Below, one piece after another: positions 25,101 to 38,800 of a stretch of DNA of 64,000 bases. The stretch is from Ascaphus truei (lineage: Eukaryota > Chordata > Amphibia > Anura > Ascaphidae): contig CM071574.1 in the NCBI GenBank assembly GCA_036426205.1, positions 16,086,698 through 16,150,697 on the forward strand. The letters are read 5' to 3'. The notes under the pieces were generated by a model. It had not been told where the DNA came from and did not search any database. It saw only the letters and a list, made by a program, of their open reading frames with translations. Numbering within the stretch: position 1 is the first letter of the stretch; each line of letters starts with the position of its first letter. A program made the translations under genes and the position numbers.

Positions 25101-26767
25101 GCACAGGTGTCCAATACAGTGGCTCAGTCAACAACGAGCCACATGATTGTGCCACCTGTGCGAAGCAGGAATACATCCCTTACTGACGTAGGAAATTTTA
25201 CACGCTGATAACCCTTAATTAACCTGAGTTCTTTTTTTATTACAAAAAACTTTCCTGCCTAACACAAACATGTCCTCTATGGCAACATGATTATTATATA
25301 TGAATGACCTTGATTTATGATGCTTGAAATCAGATATTCATTGACCAATTTAAAATGAAGTATTAATATTCCACACGAATAATAAGGTGACACAAGGGTA
25401 GTGCTGAGCTATCAAAGTTTCTTTGGCATCTGTATACAATTTCCCCTTTATTCCTTGCTGTCTAACACCAAAACCATAGCAATAGTTTTGCATTACATAT
25501 AAACCTTAAACCCTCCATAGCCGCAGCATGGGAAACTTACACGCCATAGACCAGGGATATAAAGGAAAGGGAACGTCTATCATTACATCCATAATCTCAG
25601 ATTGATAACTATCCAATCTTGTAATCACACACCTAAATGTATAATGGTCTTGCAAAAATAATTAAACGAGTTGAGCTCTAATAAGATTAGGGTATCACCA
25701 TAGATATATGTTAGAGTTGTGCGAGTGTATTGTAAACGATATGGTGCTATTTAACAAAGATACTTACATATAACATAAAAAGTACTAAAATAAAGAATGC
25801 ATAAAAAGTGACTTTTACAGACAGGCTGAAACACTTTGACAACACTGAAACGTAACAAATTCTACTCCGGCAATGAGATGTTAATTGTTTGGCACTAACT
25901 AACCTTTTTATTAAGTAAAAGAATTCCATGGGTGCCGAGTAATTTAGACAATTTGAATGAGTTTTATCTGTGCACTTTTTGCATTGCTAACCATATCCAT
26001 TGAAACAGCAACACTGGCTAACTTTATTCACATGCGTCTCAGCTATCAGTGTGATCAATTCAAAAGATCAGCAAAGCAATCTGCACAAACTGGTTCATAA
26101 TAACAATTGACCAATTGATGATGCAGAAATGTTAAATGATAGGTCTTCTTTTCACCAAGTGTTTGGCTGACACACCATAAACTGTAGAGCTACATGTGTT
26201 TTGCTCATCTGTTTAGAGCGGATTGCATTTTAACTCACACGCAATTTTCTCGCATGAACAGACTGGCACGCACTAAAAAAATACTCTTCTGTATCAAAGG
26301 AATAAATCAATCTTATGGAAAAAAAAAGAAATATGATGAAAACAATACGTTGCCAGTAATGTTGCACAAGTTCTGCTGATCTTTCCCCCTACCCGCCTTG
26401 TTCGCCTTGGGGAAATTTGGACTTTTTGATAATTGGTCCTTTCCATGATACTTTTACATTCCAGCAGCGGGACGATTCTGTTTCTGATTTTCTGCTTCTT
26501 TCCATGATGTGTGGGGGGTCCCGTCACAAAGAAACTACAGATTTATAATGCACCGATTTCTTTTTCCCTCAGGTGAAATACAAGGAAAATTTTTCAAAGA
26601 CAAAGCAAGAGGCCACAGTATGATATGAAAGAGAGCAAAATCTATCAGACTCTAAAGATGCAACTAATCTCGCTAGTGAGTAGTCACATGTACCAACACA
26701 CATTGTAATGATTTTTAGAAAATATAATATATATATATATATATATACTATATTATATTTTTTTTAT

Positions 26768-26800
<33 letters not shown>

Positions 26801-29800
26801 TTAAACAATGAGCTCTTATCTATACTAATATCCAATGTGAGTGTATTCAGGTACACATTAAATCTTTAAGTATTTAACGGTCTGGTGTTTTGAATAAGAT
26901 AGAGTTTAATATTACCATCCTTTCTGTTCATATTGTACATAATATGTGAACCAGATAGTTATCAAATTGCTGTCCTACCTATAGTATCTGTGACAGAATT
27001 CTCATTATTGTTTTTTTGTTATAATAGAATTGTATAATATTCTATGTGATACTATGTGTAACAAACACCAGATTCTAGTCTATGATTTCTTATTATTGTC
27101 AATAAGATGTTGTAATATTATTTTAAATGTCTATTCTGTTTTAATTAGACATAGTGGATGCTGGTATTACCTACTTTTATGTACCCATGTGTATAGTTAT
27201 TGTCTTAGTGTACTATGCTATGTAAATTCTCTCTACCCATTCCATGTTTTTTGGATCAAGAAACATTTACTCACCATGTCCTAAAATCATGAAAGGTCAA
27301 TAAATGAAACAATCTGGCGTTATTGGCAGGCTTGCTACGAGCTTGTTTGGGGCCCGGACAGAACAGAAATGTATCCCTCGGTCCCAAAGGTGAATGAGGC
27401 GAGGGAGAGAGGGGGAGGAGGTGGTACTGACAGATTGGTCGCAGGAGGGGGAGGGCCTGATGACCAGAGTGGGAGGGAATGGGTGGGGCGTATCTGCTTT
27501 TGCATTCCTCCCAGCATTGGAAACAGGCTAGCAAGCTGGCGATCTCGACTCCTGTCAGGTAAACTCTCAGGTTTGGTCAGGCGGGCCCCCCTCAGTCGCC
27601 AGGCCCTGGCGAATCTGTCTACCGGTGCTCCTCTCCTGATGGCAACCCTTGTTATCGATGTTTAAAGCCAATTATATGCTATCACCTATTCACTGAGCCC
27701 ACAGGTCTAGAGGTAAAGCAGTAATAAGGGGCTTCTACAGAAATGACGATTGTTGGCAATATTTGTACACGCGGCATAGTGCAAATTTGTACTAATGGCA
27801 AATTCTTATACACTATGTCTTACTGAACTTTAATACCTGCCTATATTGGGTACCGCGAAAACAGTATAGTGCTGATTTTTATCCCCTACATCAGACTGGC
27901 GTAACCTATTATCTGCCTGTATACAGTAATATAGCACTATATACAGGCAAGATAAGATTTGCCAACGCTAGAATAGGTGATTCAATAAATTATTTTACAG
28001 GATAGACACATATTAATACGGATACAGTATTGAATCCCTTAGTTGCCCACGTGGCTAGCTGTTATGTCAACCCATGACTATCTGGCCACTAAGTGCTGAA
28101 AAATTAATAATATATGCCTCCACTCTACACTAACTATAACTACCCCCTTGTTTGCCATAGGGGTTAGTAAGGCAAACGCCAAGCAATGCCTTATAGTTGT
28201 GTGTGTTTTGCAAGGAGGGATGGAAGAATGTAATGGTAGTTTGTAGGGTTTTGTGTAGTCTTGTAACACCCTTTATTGCCTGAAAAACTTCCTGTGATGG
28301 TGTCTATCTCCGATCAGAAAGTGGAGCCGAGGGCTGAGGCAGGGATGCAAATAATAACCGACCAGAGCCTAGGGAAGAGTTTAGAGTATCCGTGGTCGGT
28401 AAGCAGGCAAAGGGGTCAGGTCAGGCCGGGCAGTGGTGCAGAATCCAGGCGACATGAAAAGTCAGGGAAGGCAGCGACTTGTCGGGGTCACGGTGCCAGG
28501 GTGCCAACAGGAATACCAAATGAAACAGGGAAGCCACATGGATAGGCAAAACCACAGCAACAGGTAGCCTCTGTAACAAGGAAGCCACAGGGACGGCAAG
28601 CCACACGGAAAGCTCGGGGGAACTGAAGGCTCAGAAATAGAAGGCTCCAGAACTAGAGCCCAGGGCGGGCAAGGAGCACAGGGAAACATATACAATGCAA
28701 GGAGGGGCTGGAAGTCACTGGCTGACTATTTAGCCCTGAAACAGATGCAGCCAATAGAAGAGGCTGCCAGAATCAAAATGTCCACAGCAGCCAGGTAAGG
28801 GCGTGCTCCAGCCAAAGCAGGACTGGAAACCATTACACTTCCTTGCTTTGCATGAAAGCTTATCAGTTATGAAAGGAGCTACAAGACTTTTCGATATAAA
28901 AGATGGATTTTAATAGCTATGAGCAATATCATGATTTGCATTTGCAGCCATGTATTGTATTTCTGCGTAGATTTGTGGCGCAGCGTCGTGAAATTGCGAC
29001 TAGCGACTCTCGCGGTTCTTCTGAATTACTTCCAAAAGCCGGATGTAAATTAGCTGATTAACCACGGGTATCACGCATACATAGTTCTTTGTGAATAAAG
29101 CCATCTTTGTTTGGCATCGGTGGGGGACAGAGCAACGCCCAATATCTCATTTAATTTTTGGTCAGGTTAAGTACAAGACAGATCTAAAAGAAACTGCATA
29201 AGCCAGTGACTGATATGGCTGAATCTTTGAACATGCATCACTAACAAGCACAAGGCAAGCTGTCCAGTGACGTTAAGTTCTTTATCTGCGTGCAATAATA
29301 TTATATGAACAATCCGCACCTCCTAGTTCTTCCCTCTTGATCTCTTTAATGTTCTCCTGCTAACTGTGTGTAACATCTTCCTGCTTCTCTCCAACCGCCG
29401 CCTCACCTGGTAGTGATCCTTTCCTCCTTCGCCTACTAACGTTACTCCTGCAGCATTAATATTTCCTGCTGTGTAGTTTCAATGACAAATGACAAACGCT
29501 AATACCTTCAATCCTATACCGTTTTCCATTTAGAATTTCTTATTGATCTCAATAAATCACTAACCAATTGTGTAATATCTATAAATAGCTTTTTACTTAA
29601 ACAAATGCTTGTCTATATATTTTAAACAATATCACAGTAAAATTACTATAAAAAAAAAAAAAAAAAAAAATGTAAAATATGATTTCTTGCTTTAATACAT
29701 AATGGGATTTATATTTTTTTTACTATAGTGTAAGCATACCCGGATGTCATACAAAGTTAGAAAGATAAAGTAAATAAAAGTATCAAAGGTATATTAAAAA

Positions 29801-32800
29801 TAATATATCAAGGATAAAATACATACTTTAATAAAAAAAAATATATATATATATAAGATGACCAAATTTGGGACATTCTTTCATAAAGTGTAATTATGCT
29901 ATAAAAGTTTTGGTTATCCAGGAGGGGGATACATGACTGTTAGGCTATGATTGAGGCGGTTTTTGACACTCCCTCAGTACCAGTACAAAGAAGAATTTCA
30001 GAAGAGTAAAGGTCACTTGATAGTGGTGCCTGATTCACTTGAACAGCTTCAACGTAAGGAGGCAACTGAAATGCAGAGCCAAGTAAGTTTACCAACGCGT
30101 TTGTATTCCACTGCTTGGCTGCCAGCAATAACCTGGGGTGGATTAGATGCAACGTGGTAAGGGGGTCTACTATCAAGCCCCAGGAATGGTAATTGGGAGT
30201 TAAAAGAAACCGTCGGTTTATCAATATGAGTAGCTAACCGATTGTACATATGTGGTGTCTATAAGGAGACTAGGGTATGTGGGGTAAAATAAGACGATAG
30301 GGAGGAATTATGCAACACATACTGTATGAAAATGGCATTTATTGTAATCATCTGTGTCAGAAAAATGGGAAGAACGGAAACTGTGCAAGGAATAAATATC
30401 CTAAATTAATGAACAGATGCATAGGTTTACTCTCCATATTAAAGAGGCAATGCAAGCATGCGATTTGTGTCAATGTTTGTTTATTTTTTATATAGGATTG
30501 TAGCAGGGGGTCTCTGGAAACACGAACCCCCATTCATTCAAGTTCTGGGGACCCCTGCTTTCAGAGATGCAGATCTCCGTAGGGAGTGCCAATTGGCTGA
30601 TCGGCCACCATGGTTACGTAATGGGGATTTTCAAAGCTCCCGCACTCTGCGAACCATAGGAAGCCATGACATCATCAGGTTCAGGGGCTTTAAAATTGCC
30701 CAGATACCGGCACCCCTGGTTTGTATCTCGGACCAGGGGGCTCCCAGAGTGAAGCTTTATGGGGTTCAACTTGGAGACCCCTGCTTCAACCCTATGTAAA
30801 AAAAATAAGAAAATACAAAACGGCTGAATGCTTTTGAAACTCAGACTAATATTAGTGGTTATATACATAACAAGTGTTGCACTGCAGGAAGAATTGCAAG
30901 TTCCTCGCAGTAAAAGAGTTGCACAAGATTCAGACCTCGCAATGCTCCATGCAAGTTCAGGTTTAATGGGATAGGAAGGAAACAGTCGCCTGCTTGCAAT
31001 GTACTACATGCCCTCCTGAGGTAACAAAATGGTGGCAACAAAAAATGGATCTCAAAAAAACACAGGGATGGCGGTGGCCCATCACCAGCTCACATCACGA
31101 TTATGTAATGCGGTCTTTCCTAAAGGAGATGTGTTTATATTTGACTGCAGCAATGATGAGAAACTTTGCAGTAAGGTCTGAAGTGATATTCTAATGCTTT
31201 CCTTTTCAGGTGGAAATAAAGGATGACAAGCAGTGAAGAATAGGGGTCGCCGCTGGTCTTTTCCTCAACAGGATTTATTAGCAATTTACTGCGGCAAAAT
31301 AAATCCTTTTGGGAATAAGTCAGCTGTAACCCAGTCTTCTCCCTGCTTCTGACTTTACCTAGAGAAATTAGCACCAGCCTTTGCTGTATATTGTGGGATA
31401 CAGCATATCTGGAAGGAGTACCCAGGAAAAGCACTTTTCTTTCAAAATAATTACTAAACACTGAACTGCGGCTTTTAAAAGAAAAATGGATAACTTGGTA
31501 GAGTGAAGTTGAAATCATTTGATAGGATGGAACTAACACATTCAGGTAGAACCGCAGGCCGAACCAGACTTTAGTTAACAAACCGTTGACGTACTTGCAA
31601 GACACTGTTGCTGTCTCATTGTGTAACTATACTGTAGACATCAGAATGCTAACATTAATTACGCCTGGATTTTTCTTCTCTTGGTATCTAATTTCATTCC
31701 ACCTACAAAGACAAACTGGAAATGATCATGCAAAGAATGTGTATAAACATAAATTGTGTATTGTCTGGTTGTTACATACTGTACCTGCTGTTACAATAAC
31801 AGTGGAGACAATATTCTAGCGGAGAAATTACAAACGTTGTTTGAAATACAGTATTGTCATTATTATTGGAATCATGGAATAACGTTTTAATTTCTTTCTG
31901 AAATGTTTCCTATAAAAATAATACGCAGTATAGGTGACACCCTTTATTCTGGACTAACAATTGATATTTTTGGACAAGCTTTCGAGAGTTCGACGTATTC
32001 ATCGCTGACCTGAGGAAGAGAGCAAGGTCTCCAAAGCTGTCCTAAAACATCAATTAGTCCAAATAAAAATCCTGAAGTACTCATTTACTCTGCACCATGC
32101 AGCTGGACTACCGGCTATTTCTATTTAACTACAAATAGGTGAAATACAAGGAAAAGTATGAAAAGGAAAGGGGGTAAAGCCGTGGACTGAAACCCCAACC
32201 TATGTCACAGCTATGGAGTCCCAGCATATGCAAAGTGAGGTGAGTCATCACAAGTAGGGAATAGGAAAGAATTGAAGATACTGAGGTTAAAACATATATG
32301 ACTTTGTTTAAGACCTTTTTATTACTCAAAAGGGCCGCGGTCCGCGTTGCAGATATTTGAGTCAATTTGTAAAGAAGTTGTGAATGTTTGTTTACAGTTT
32401 TTCTCATGAACAAAAGCAAAATTGTGGTGCATTTGGTTTTTTTTGCCAGTGGCTTTAGGAAATCCATGGCAAAAGAAACAAAGAACCAAATTTTGAAAGT
32501 TGCCAAAACAAAACGGAAAAAAGTCTGCAACTGTTTGGGCAATTTTAAGTAGTTGTGTGCACTGTTTTTTTTTTAGCATCTTACAAAAGACCCTCAATCA
32601 CTGCAGCCCTCTGGATTATAAGGCGTTACACTCAAAAGTACTGTAAATGTACTGTATGGTACAAATATATAATATATTTTTTTTTTAAATATATATATAT
32701 TATATAAAAAAACTATCTGAATACATCTTTGTACAGTTCTTTAGCATATACAGAACGTTTAGTTTGATGGATCTCCATATAATTGTACATATTTAATACT

Positions 32801-35800
32801 ATGTATATATTATTACATAATTGCTTAAGACTGTCACCATGAGAGAGTGTATCTTTATTATTCGTTTAATTGTGTACTAGTTAATTAGTTGTAGCACCGT
32901 TAATGACAGATCAAAGATGGTCTTATTGCTAGAAAAGTACCATTTTCAGTGTGAAATTCAGAGGGCAGTGGTTGGGTCCATGTTGTTAATGGTGTCCCGT
33001 ATTTTTTATCGATCTGTCACTATCCTTCACAGCTCGGAGGGCTTGAAGTTGATATTGTTTTGTCACAAAAAAAAAATTACTTATACAAGTTGAAACATGC
33101 TTGTAAAGAAATTAATTGTACTATTTTATTTTTAGATTTCTTGAATGTATAAATGTATTTCCCCAAACTGCAATTATGAATATAAACTCTAGTAGCAATA
33201 CCGATTGGTGATACTACATATACTGTTCCAAGAAAAGATCTTAGTGCTGAAAAGACAATACTGTATTGGTGCATAGTGCATTGGTACATACTGTTCGGTG
33301 CATAGTGCATTGGTACAACTGTATCGGTGCATAGTGCATGTACATACTGCATTGGTACATACTGTACGGTGCATAGTATTGTACATACTGTATCGGTTGT
33401 TTGATGGTGCATTGGTACATACTGTGTCGGTGATGTGCATTGGTACATACTGTATCGTGCATAGTGCATTGGTACAGACTGATCGGGCATAGTGCATTGG
33501 TACATACTGTTCGGTGCATGGGCATTGGTACATACTGTATCGGTGCATGGTGCATTGGTACATATTGTATCGGTGCATGGTTGCATGAGTGCATAGTGCA
33601 TTGGTACATACTGTATCGGTGCATAGTGCATTGGTACATACTGTGTATCGGCATAGTGGCATTGGTACATACTGTATCGTGCATTAGTGCATTGGTACAT
33701 AATGGATCGGTCATAGTGCATTGGTACATACTATCGGTGCTAGTGCATTGGTACAATACTGTATTGTGCATGGTGATTGGGTAATAGTGCATGGTACATA
33801 GTTGCATTGGACATACGTATGGTGCATTACTGTATTGGTGGCATAGTGCATGGACTACTGTATTGGTGCATAGTGCATTGATACATACTGTATTGGTGCA
33901 TAGTGCATTGATACATACTGTATTGGTGCATAGGTGCATTTGTAAATACGTATGGTGCATAGTGCATTGATACATACTGTATTGGTGCATAGTGCATTGA
34001 TACATACTGTATGGTGCATAGTGCATTGGTACTGTACATAGAGTTGTTTGGTGTGTCCCTTTGGCACTGAAGCATTGAAAGAATTAAGTTAATATAATAG
34101 TGTATGAGATCATTTTCTTCTTCCTTTATAGAAAGAATATAGAAGGACTTTGAAAGTCTATTAAAGGCAGAAACCTTACTGGTTTGGAGGTTACGCCAGC
34201 AATTACATGTCAGATATGCTACCACAAAATAGGAAGCGAGGTAGCATCTGCTCTGCATTTCATTTCTGCAATCAATTACAATAAAAGACTAATATATTAT
34301 CCACATATCCCCTTGTTTATGTTGCTGTCTTGTGTTGTGTCAGTTTTAATATGTGTTGTCTTTTCGTGCAATCAATTAGTGCTGTACTTTAACTACACGT
34401 TAAAACTATTAAATGTGCTTTTTTGTAAAGTGCCAATAAGTGTGTGTGTACATAATCTTCGTCATACTCTCTTATAAACAACTGTTTATGAAAATAATAT
34501 ACATAAATGTTTCTGTTTGTTTGTAACCTACATAACGTCTCATATATCATTTTATATGTATTAAATGGAGCCTTGTTTTGTAGAGATGGGCAAAAGTGTG
34601 AATTAAATCATGTTTTTTTTTTTTAATTGTGACTTATTGTCTAATCGATTTTTTTTTTACATTTTCAATACTCTTCCATTTTTAATATTAAAAATGTTTT
34701 TAAAATGCTTGTTTTCGCAGCGAAACCAAATTTTGCCGAATAATTCGCCCATCTCTATTGGTTATCCTGAGAAAATGTTGGACCTTTTGTTTCCTGCACT
34801 AAAAAGTTCTCTTGTCTCTTGCTCTTTAGAAAGGTACAGGAGGGGATCTCGAAGAGACCATCAGAGGTAAAGGTCTCACGGTGCTGGAAGAGACTCCTGA
34901 GCTTCTAAGGCAAAAAATGCAACTCAGATCTTAAGTGAGGTATGATCATTTACCCAAAGAAATTCATTGATTTCCACTTTCAAATAATTATCTTAAATTT
35001 CCTTCAGATTCTCATAATCCCCACCCTCATTCGCAGTGTAGATGTTGCAATGAAATGCCCAGTCACTAACACTGTCCTTCAGGAATGGTAGTGTATAATA
35101 TGAAGCTATTAATTTAACATCCAGTCACAATAGAGACCGTTTGAGCTGTACTGAGGGAGCTCTGATTCATTTACACTATGTTGCCTTTGGAACAAGTTTT
35201 GAGTGACCTTTTAGTGACAATTTGCAACCCTCGTTGGTCACTTTATCTCTTAGTATCAGAGGAACCTTCCAATGCAAATTCTATTGGGCAAGGACTTGTG
35301 TATGAAAAAAATAGTATACTGTACAGTGCTGCATACATTGAAGTACTATATTTGGGCTAAAAAGTAAACACTATTTTCTTAAGTATTGCATAAGGCAATG
35401 GCTCACAACCTTTTTGAGCAGGGGCAACCATGAAGGAAAATCTCAGGGCACTCCTGCTTATCAGCCTACTCCCCTTCGCTCAAACATACCGACCCACTCC
35501 CAACACTTAGCCCTCTCGCTCACACGAACATACCCGCACCATCCCAAACATAGCTCTCCTCGTCACACGAACATACCGCACCCACTCCCAACACTCAGCC
35601 TCCTCGCTCACACGAACATACCCGCACCCAATCCCAACACTCAGCCCCTCTCACTCACACGAACATACCCGCACCCACTCCCAACACTCAGCCCTCCCTC
35701 ACACGAACATACCCAAGCACCACTCCCAACACTCAGCCTCCTCGCTCACACGAAACAACCCGCACCCACTCCCAACACTCAGCCCCTCCTCGCTCACACA

Positions 35801-38800
35801 AACATACCCGCACCACTCCCAACACTACAGACCCTCTCGCTCACCACAAAACATACCCGCACCCACTCCAACATTCAGCCCCTCCTCGCTCACAGAACAT
35901 ACCCGCCACCCATCCCAAAACTCAGCCCCTCTCGCTCAACACAAACATACCCGCAACCACTCCAACACTCAGCCCCTCCTCGCTCACACGAACATACCCC
36001 ACCCACTCCCAACACTCAGCCCCTCCTCGCTCACACAAACAATACCCGTACCCACTTCCAACACTCAGCCCCTCTCACTCACAGAACATACCCGCCACCA
36101 CTCCCAACACTCAGCCCCTCCTCGCGCACACGAACATACCGCCACCCACTCCCAACACTCAGCCCCTCCTCGCTCACAAAAACATACCCGACACCCACTC
36201 CCAACACTCAGCTCCTCCTCGCTCACACGAACATACCGCACCCACTCCCAAACACTCAGATCTCCCGCTCACACGAACATACCCGCACCCCTCCCAACAC
36301 TCAGCCCCTCCTGCTCACACGAACATACCCGCACCCACTCCCAACACTTAGCCCCCTCCTCATCACACAAACATACCCACACCCACTCCCAACATCAGCC
36401 CCCTCCTCGCTCACACGAACATACCCGCGACCCACTCCAACACTCAGCCACCTCCTCGCTCACACAAAACATACCCGCACCCACTCCCAACACTACAGCA
36501 ACCCTCAGCCACTCCATCCCCTTTGTCCACATGCACATTTAGTCCCCTCTCACAACAGCTCTCACCCACCCCTCAATCCTACATTCACCCCCCATGATCT
36601 CCTACTGAACACCCCTATCACATCTTTCCACCTCCCACACCAAGAACTCTCCTCACTCTCTGACACACACATGCCTCACTCCTCCCTCTTTCCCTGCAAC
36701 CTTCTCACACACCTCAAACATGTCAGCTGCTCCAGTGGGCCCATCCGCGCTGCTTCAGAAGATGCAGAGGCTTCTTTTTCTTCCTGTGCCGGCCGAGGGA
36801 GGAGGAAGTGGCGACCTCGGACCCCTGGCAGAGGGTCACAGCACTTCAGTCGGGTCACGGAGCATCCTGGCAAGAAGACAAAATGGACATAAGGCATAAT
36901 TGTAGCCAATTGACTATGGCTCTGGTTCAGGCCCACATGCAATTTCATAGGTTTCATAAATTATAGTATTTCCTGTTTTTTCCCCTCTTCCTTCACATAA
37001 AAACTATCCAAAATGTGATATCATGTTTCATTTAAATATAGATGTACAGGAGCGCCGCCGTGATAATAATAATACCCAAAATATCAATAAGTGATTTCAC
37101 TTCTGTCGTTGTGAACAATAGCTAAATTACAGTTCAAGAAGTTTAATTAACGTGAATTAGAAAGTTACTGTGGTTGTTTATACCACAGTGTAAGGACCCA
37201 TATGAGAAAGATAAAGGTGACTCTTTCCCAAAAATGAATGGAATTAACTTCTTATCGTTTATTAAAGTTTGGTCGGTGAGTCTGTTTCCAGTAAGTGAGA
37301 TTTGGGGTGGGGGAGGGGGTGTTTAAGTATTATGATAAGAAGATGGATTGTGAATGTTCTAAAGCTTTAGCCTGTAATAGTTATTTAACACCCATACATT
37401 ACAGGGGGTTGTACATCTGTGTTACCAATTTCCCCACCTTGGTACATAAGCCCAGTGAATCTTACTTTGGCTATTTCTATGACACTCAGGAATGCTTTGA
37501 TGCAGGGGTGGCAACTCCAGCCGCAAGGGCTACCAAGAGTCAGGTCTTCAGATATCCGGCTTCAGCATAGGTGGCTCAATCAGTGGTCCAGTCATTGACT
37601 GAGCACTGTTGAGCCACCTGTGCTGAAGCAGGGATATCTTTTAAACCTGACCTGCTGATGGCCCTTGAGGGCTGAAGTTGCCCCCCCCCCCCACCCCACT
37701 TCCGGCCCATTTGGTGCATTGAAATTTCCTTTCCTACTTTCCTGCTTTTCACCCCCTCAATCTCATGTCCGCTCCAGTTTCTACTTTTACGCTTAACATT
37801 CCCAGCAGAATATGAAGGAGAGCAGCAATATGGGTGAAGAAACATGCCATTGGAACCTTAACATTATGTGTATCCCACAGGAATGTATTAATTACATTCA
37901 TTTTCAATGGATAGAGCACACATGTCTTCCCTGAAACCATCCATTAGTAAAATATTTCCCACATTGTACAGAGTACTCTGCTCACGCCATCCTTGCACAT
38001 GCTTAATCTTAGAAATCGGTCCATGTAGTATGACAACGACCAACCAATAGTTAAAAAAAAAAGACTATTGATTCTGAACTTTGCTAAGAGTGAGTGCACT
38101 TTGTAGAGAGGTCCATAATAGTTTAGTTTTATCATGAAAATGGATTGATACACAACACTGGAAGTGCACAAACATATCATTGCCGAATAAAAGTAGCAGC
38201 CCTATCGGTTGCATGTAAGTAGCAAATTGTACCACCACAAAATTATACTTCATTTCATACAACGCTTGTTACACGTTTAAAGGTTCGTATTTCTACAATT
38301 TTCTTCATTGATTGCCAAGGCATTCCTTCTGTAGGTCTGTCTGTGTCTACTATTCATTGTAATTAAAAGCCCTTACTATGTAACTACTCGTTGCGGTCTC
38401 TTATATACACTAGTGCATTGTTTTGTGTTATACAATAGTTACACTTTTTTTATATTGAATTTAAAAAGCTTGCTGGTAGCATGTACTTGGATACTTGTTT
38501 TATTGGAATAAAATGCATGAGTGGAGCAGTGGCTCAACGTGAGTGTTGGGACCCCGGGCAGTCACTTACCTGGGCCCTGGTCCTGCGACACTCGCTGCGC
38601 CAGGTGACTTTGTGTCGCCATGAACGCCGCAACGTCGATAGAGGAGGGTTGCTCTCTTACAGAGGCCCCGCTCTCTCCCGGCAATCCGGATCATTGTGCG
38701 TGGGAAGAGCGCGGTGCTTCTGTGATCGCTTGCGGGGTTCATCTCGAGTCAGAGGGAGGGTCCTGTCTCCCTTCGAGGCCCCCCTTGCCCAAAGCTGGAA

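Larger units (their letters stand above)
24222..37322 (-). repeat. Inverted copy of NEB segment C (43845-57065)
   Basis: All seven exons of segment C recur here on the plus strand, opposite to the gene, in reverse order: 24249-24346, 26573-26680, 29166-29271, 29978-30082, 32139-32239, 34132-34240 and 34829-34939. Most have changed length or a shifted frame. The intron landmarks follow the same order: MITE, AT tract, LTR-like element, Penelope-like piece, and the 30-bp and 48-bp minisatellites. Confidence 0.9.

Noticed and set aside
28276..28695. Open frames around the Pro/Leu-rich stretch
   Set aside because: They fall within the LTR-like repeat and differ between the two copies of the same DNA.
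33077..34258. Long Cys/Met/Tyr-rich open frames (up to 261 codons), and the equivalents at 47162-48039
   Set aside because: The 30-bp minisatellite makes several frames open at once on both strands; overlapping frames of equal quality argue against a gene.
35414..36892. 492-codon open frame on the plus strand, and the 322- and 277-codon frames at 44815-45783
   Set aside because: These are the 48-bp minisatellite read in its open frames. There is no non-repetitive start, no domain, and the frame is broken between the two copies of the same DNA.
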